From assembly GCF_036370855.1 (NCBI RefSeq), contig NC_088098.1, positions 41,047,981 through 41,111,980 of the forward strand: a stretch of DNA of 64,000 nt. The letters are read 5' to 3'. The stretch's first letter is position 1; each line of letters begins with the position of its first letter. This DNA comes from Dromaius novaehollandiae (lineage: Eukaryota > Chordata > Aves > Casuariiformes > Dromaiidae). A program made the position numbers and the translations under genes. This document shows positions 61,201 through 64,000 of this stretch, piece after piece. The notes under the pieces were generated by a model. The model was given only the letters and a program-made list of their open reading frames with translations, ran no database searches and had not been told where the DNA came from.

Positions 61201-64000
61201 CTAACAATACACAAAAAGCACAGCCTGTAAATAACCATTGTTTGCCTGCAGCCACACTACCCGCTTTATCTACACTGTTCTCAGTACCACCTTAGACATG
61301 TTTTGTGCACAAAGAACCCATTCACTTGCCTCTTTTATCTATGCAAAACAGATAAACTGAAAATGCTCTTTGTTCTCAAACTAAATAAGGTGGTATTTAA
61401 ATCCTCCCAGAGTGGAAGATAGCTTTTTGTTCAATCCATAGTACATGACAAGTACTTCGCAAATGGTTTTACAAGATCTTTTCTTTCCATGTCTACTATT
61501 ACCAGTACCTCTCCAGATTATATTTTCAACATATTGCAATCCTGAATCTAACAATGTCACCTTTAAAATGTCCTGTAAGATCAACGGTAGATTTGCTGAC
61601 TCGAACAAAATATCACTCAATACAGACCAAGAGAAAGGTGCAGAGTTTAAAGTGTCTGAAAAACTCCTTTAGGATATTTACTAAGAGGTCTTTGAAAACA
61701 GTGTCCTTGGTTGACCATGATAGATGAATCATTTTGAATGACATCCTGGATTATATCAGATTCGCTGGAGTGTACCATGACTTGGTTTGTCATTTTAGTG
61801 TGCGAAAAGCAGAGTATAAATGCTTCCTTTCTAATTTTCCTTCAACAGAAATAATGCCAATGTTTAGATAAACAAGAGGTCAAAGGTTTAATTGAACTTT
61901 AAAAATATTTGTCTATGAATGTTAAAAAAAATAAATGACAGCCATCCTGCCTTTCCTACATACTTTCCCCCCTTTATTTCTACTAATATTGCAGGAGCAT
62001 AACCAGGAGGCTTTCACTGACATCACAGAGAAAAATAAAGTATAACTGAGCACTATGAATGAGCTGAAGAAAGAAAAGTAACATAAATGTTACTATTTTG
62101 AAAAAAGTGCTGCACATCTCATTTTGCATGTGCAGCTGTTTCTTCTTCAAGTGTCTAAAAGTCTACACGGGTGTTTAATAAAATTATTTGCTTCCAGACT
62201 CCAAACATAGTCTAAAGGTCTGGTGCTTGGGAAAAATAGTTTCCTCAATTTATTAACAGACATGGAGTTACATAAAATGTCAATGTTTCAAAATGCAAAG
62301 CTGCAGCTGTACGGTAAATGGTGATGTTTCAAATAATTTTTCCTCACAGTGATTTCTACCAAGATTGTCAGCTTCTGTGTGCTGAATGCTCATAAAGTAA
62401 AAGCATGCTGCCTATAGGTGTTTGTTCATGCAGCTTGGATCTGTGCTCTGGAGCTAGAAACTCTCGGCTTTGTTCTCACTTCCACGTGGTGCAGAAAATG
62501 CAGCTTTCATCAAGAAATACTCATAAAAGCATGAACATAGATCTCAGACTTTTGCAGCTTTTGCAGGTAGCATCCTCAGACATAATCTAAAGTTGTTCTC
62601 CAACAGTACTCACAAGAAGTATGAAAAGAGTAAGGGAAGAAAACCACAAGTGGAAAATCTGATCTCGGAAGTGAATCCTCCTTGTACAATAGAAAATCTT
62701 GCTGGCAGAGAGGTGTACGTTTTATTACTTCCCCCTGCAAGAGCTCTAGTGAGTCAGATGCAGCAGGTATTGGTGTTATGATGGTGGTCCTCATCCCCAC
62801 ACATTAGGCTGGGAGACCCAGAGGTGGGTCTAGCATTATTGTAGTACAGGAATGGAGGCTGGGACAGTCACTTTAGGAGCTAGCTTCTTAGCAGAAACTG
62901 CTCCACACAGGGTCATAACAAAGCAGCATGCACTGGGCTGGCCTACTGAAGTCAATGTGAAGCTTTAGGAGGAGGTCCAGGAATAACAGTGCACTTAGCA
63001 GCCTGTTCTATAAAGGTGGCTACAAGAAGCATTCTGTAAAAATCTGAATAATGCAGCATATTTTCTGCTGAATCCTAGAAGTTACTATTTAATTAAAAAG
63101 ATTCTTTTCCATTAATTCCTTTAAGCGGTACTCAATGCTTCTTCCCTGATGAAATATTATGCAATTCTAAGTGAAATTCTAACTACAATAATGATGCTCA
63201 ATGGATTTTAGGACAACTGGGTCTAAACATCAGGAGGGAAGAGACATGAGGCAGAAATCATTTTGTAGCAATGAGTAAGTATTCCAATAAAATTAGGAGG
63301 CAAACCAAGGACAGAGTATATTGAAATTTAGACCTGGAAAGGTAGCAAGCCCAGAAGAACTTTGCTGAGATTTATAAGCAACAAAGTAACCCATTTTAAA
63401 ACATTGAGAGTTTCTTGTTTCTTGGTAAATGAGAGAACATACCTAGGAAGAAGTAATAGGCTATCTCATAGTGCCTGAAGTACAGTAGCATATAAAAAAG
63501 GATGCAAGAGCCTTCCTTCAGGTATTCACAATCTAAATGAGTGCTATATGTATGCAGGATAAAGGGCTGGAATGGAACAACCTGCAAAGTGATTGATGAG
63601 AAAGGTTTAGCACATATACTGGCATTGCTTGGATTTGGTTTCTTTGGTTCTTCTGGTATCCTTTTTACTGCTTCAGCATGGAAGGGAATTTTATACCCTT
63701 TTTTGGAAGAAGTTTTTCAAGGAAGAGAACACAGGGCTCTGACAGACAGTATGGGGGGGGTAGGATGAAAACAACTGATGCAGGGAATACAGAATTGGCT
63801 TCACTGCATTTATGCAGTCACATCAACAGAACAGCATACATGTATGTATCCTTGCAGAACTGAGGCTTGGTTGTAGGAGAAAGATTTCTATTTTAACTAT
63901 GAAATGTTTCCTTACACCTCATTGAAATGCTTCTGACACCAGCTGGCCTGACTCTCCATCTTCCTAATTGGTTCCACTTGCTGGAAAAGATGAAGAAAAT
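58243..64000 (-). other. LIN7A: LIN7A intron continuing past the window edge
   Basis: AT-rich intronic DNA. The preceding LIN7A exon was sought on the minus strand and not found. An isolated ATG frame at 58446-58733 (minus) is discussed as a finding. A piece at about 60015-60060 ('tttgacttcagtagaggcca') resembles the same ancient amniote repeat seen near 52330. Confidence 0.7.
59387..59404. repeat. (TC)9 microsatellite
   Basis: Nine uninterrupted TC dinucleotides in a LIN7A intron. Confidence 0.9.

Overview
This window is vertebrate nuclear DNA. It is most likely avian: it carries degraded CR1 retrotransposon pieces, including a bird-type CR1 3' end at about 1526-1620, has few interspersed repeats, and has compact, very GC-rich genes. 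The order MYF6 > MYF5 > < LIN7A matches the conserved amniote myogenic-factor locus. I cannot name the species. Nothing here looks like a prokaryotic defence system or any other new gene system.

Layout. (1) 1-13.8 kb is an AT-rich gene desert upstream of MYF6. It holds a roughly 1.4 kb ancient CR1/L3-like LINE remnant on the minus strand, a nested younger CR1 3' end, another CR1 3' UTR piece, a MIR-type SINE and an A35 tract. I found no PTPRQ exon, although PTPRQ is the expected left neighbour. (2) 14.3-16.4 kb is MYF6 (MRF4, herculin), complete, with three exons and 242 residues, from TATA box to poly(A) signal. (3) 16.4-21.55 kb is the MYF6-MYF5 intergenic region. It is rich in CpG and in developmental transcription-factor motifs and includes a CpG island at 18.5-19.7 kb with no gene. 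(4) 21.57-23.1 kb is MYF5, complete, three exons and 249 residues, with its own TATA box and poly(A) signal. (5) 23.1-49.5 kb is intergenic, with several GC-rich patches, a 319-codon open frame of unknown meaning and a CR1/L3-like ORF2 fragment at 37.98-38.95 kb. Its right end probably includes the long 3' UTR of LIN7A. (6) 49.58-64 kb is the 3' part of LIN7A on the minus strand. Three coding exons (end of the L27 domain, the PDZ domain, the C-terminal tail) join in phase 0. The N-terminal exons lie beyond the right edge.

MYF6 and MYF5 are paralogous bHLH activators of skeletal-muscle determination and differentiation. They share a three-exon structure with the bHLH in exon 1 and a C-terminal amphipathic helix in exon 3, and they are transcribed in tandem about 7 kb apart. 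Their control elements are expected to be interspersed between and upstream of them. LIN7A encodes an unrelated scaffold (Veli-1/MALS-1) of polarity and synaptic complexes and is transcribed convergently toward MYF5.

Exon borders come from reading GT/AG sites by eye and from matching recalled family sequences. Repeat borders are approximate.
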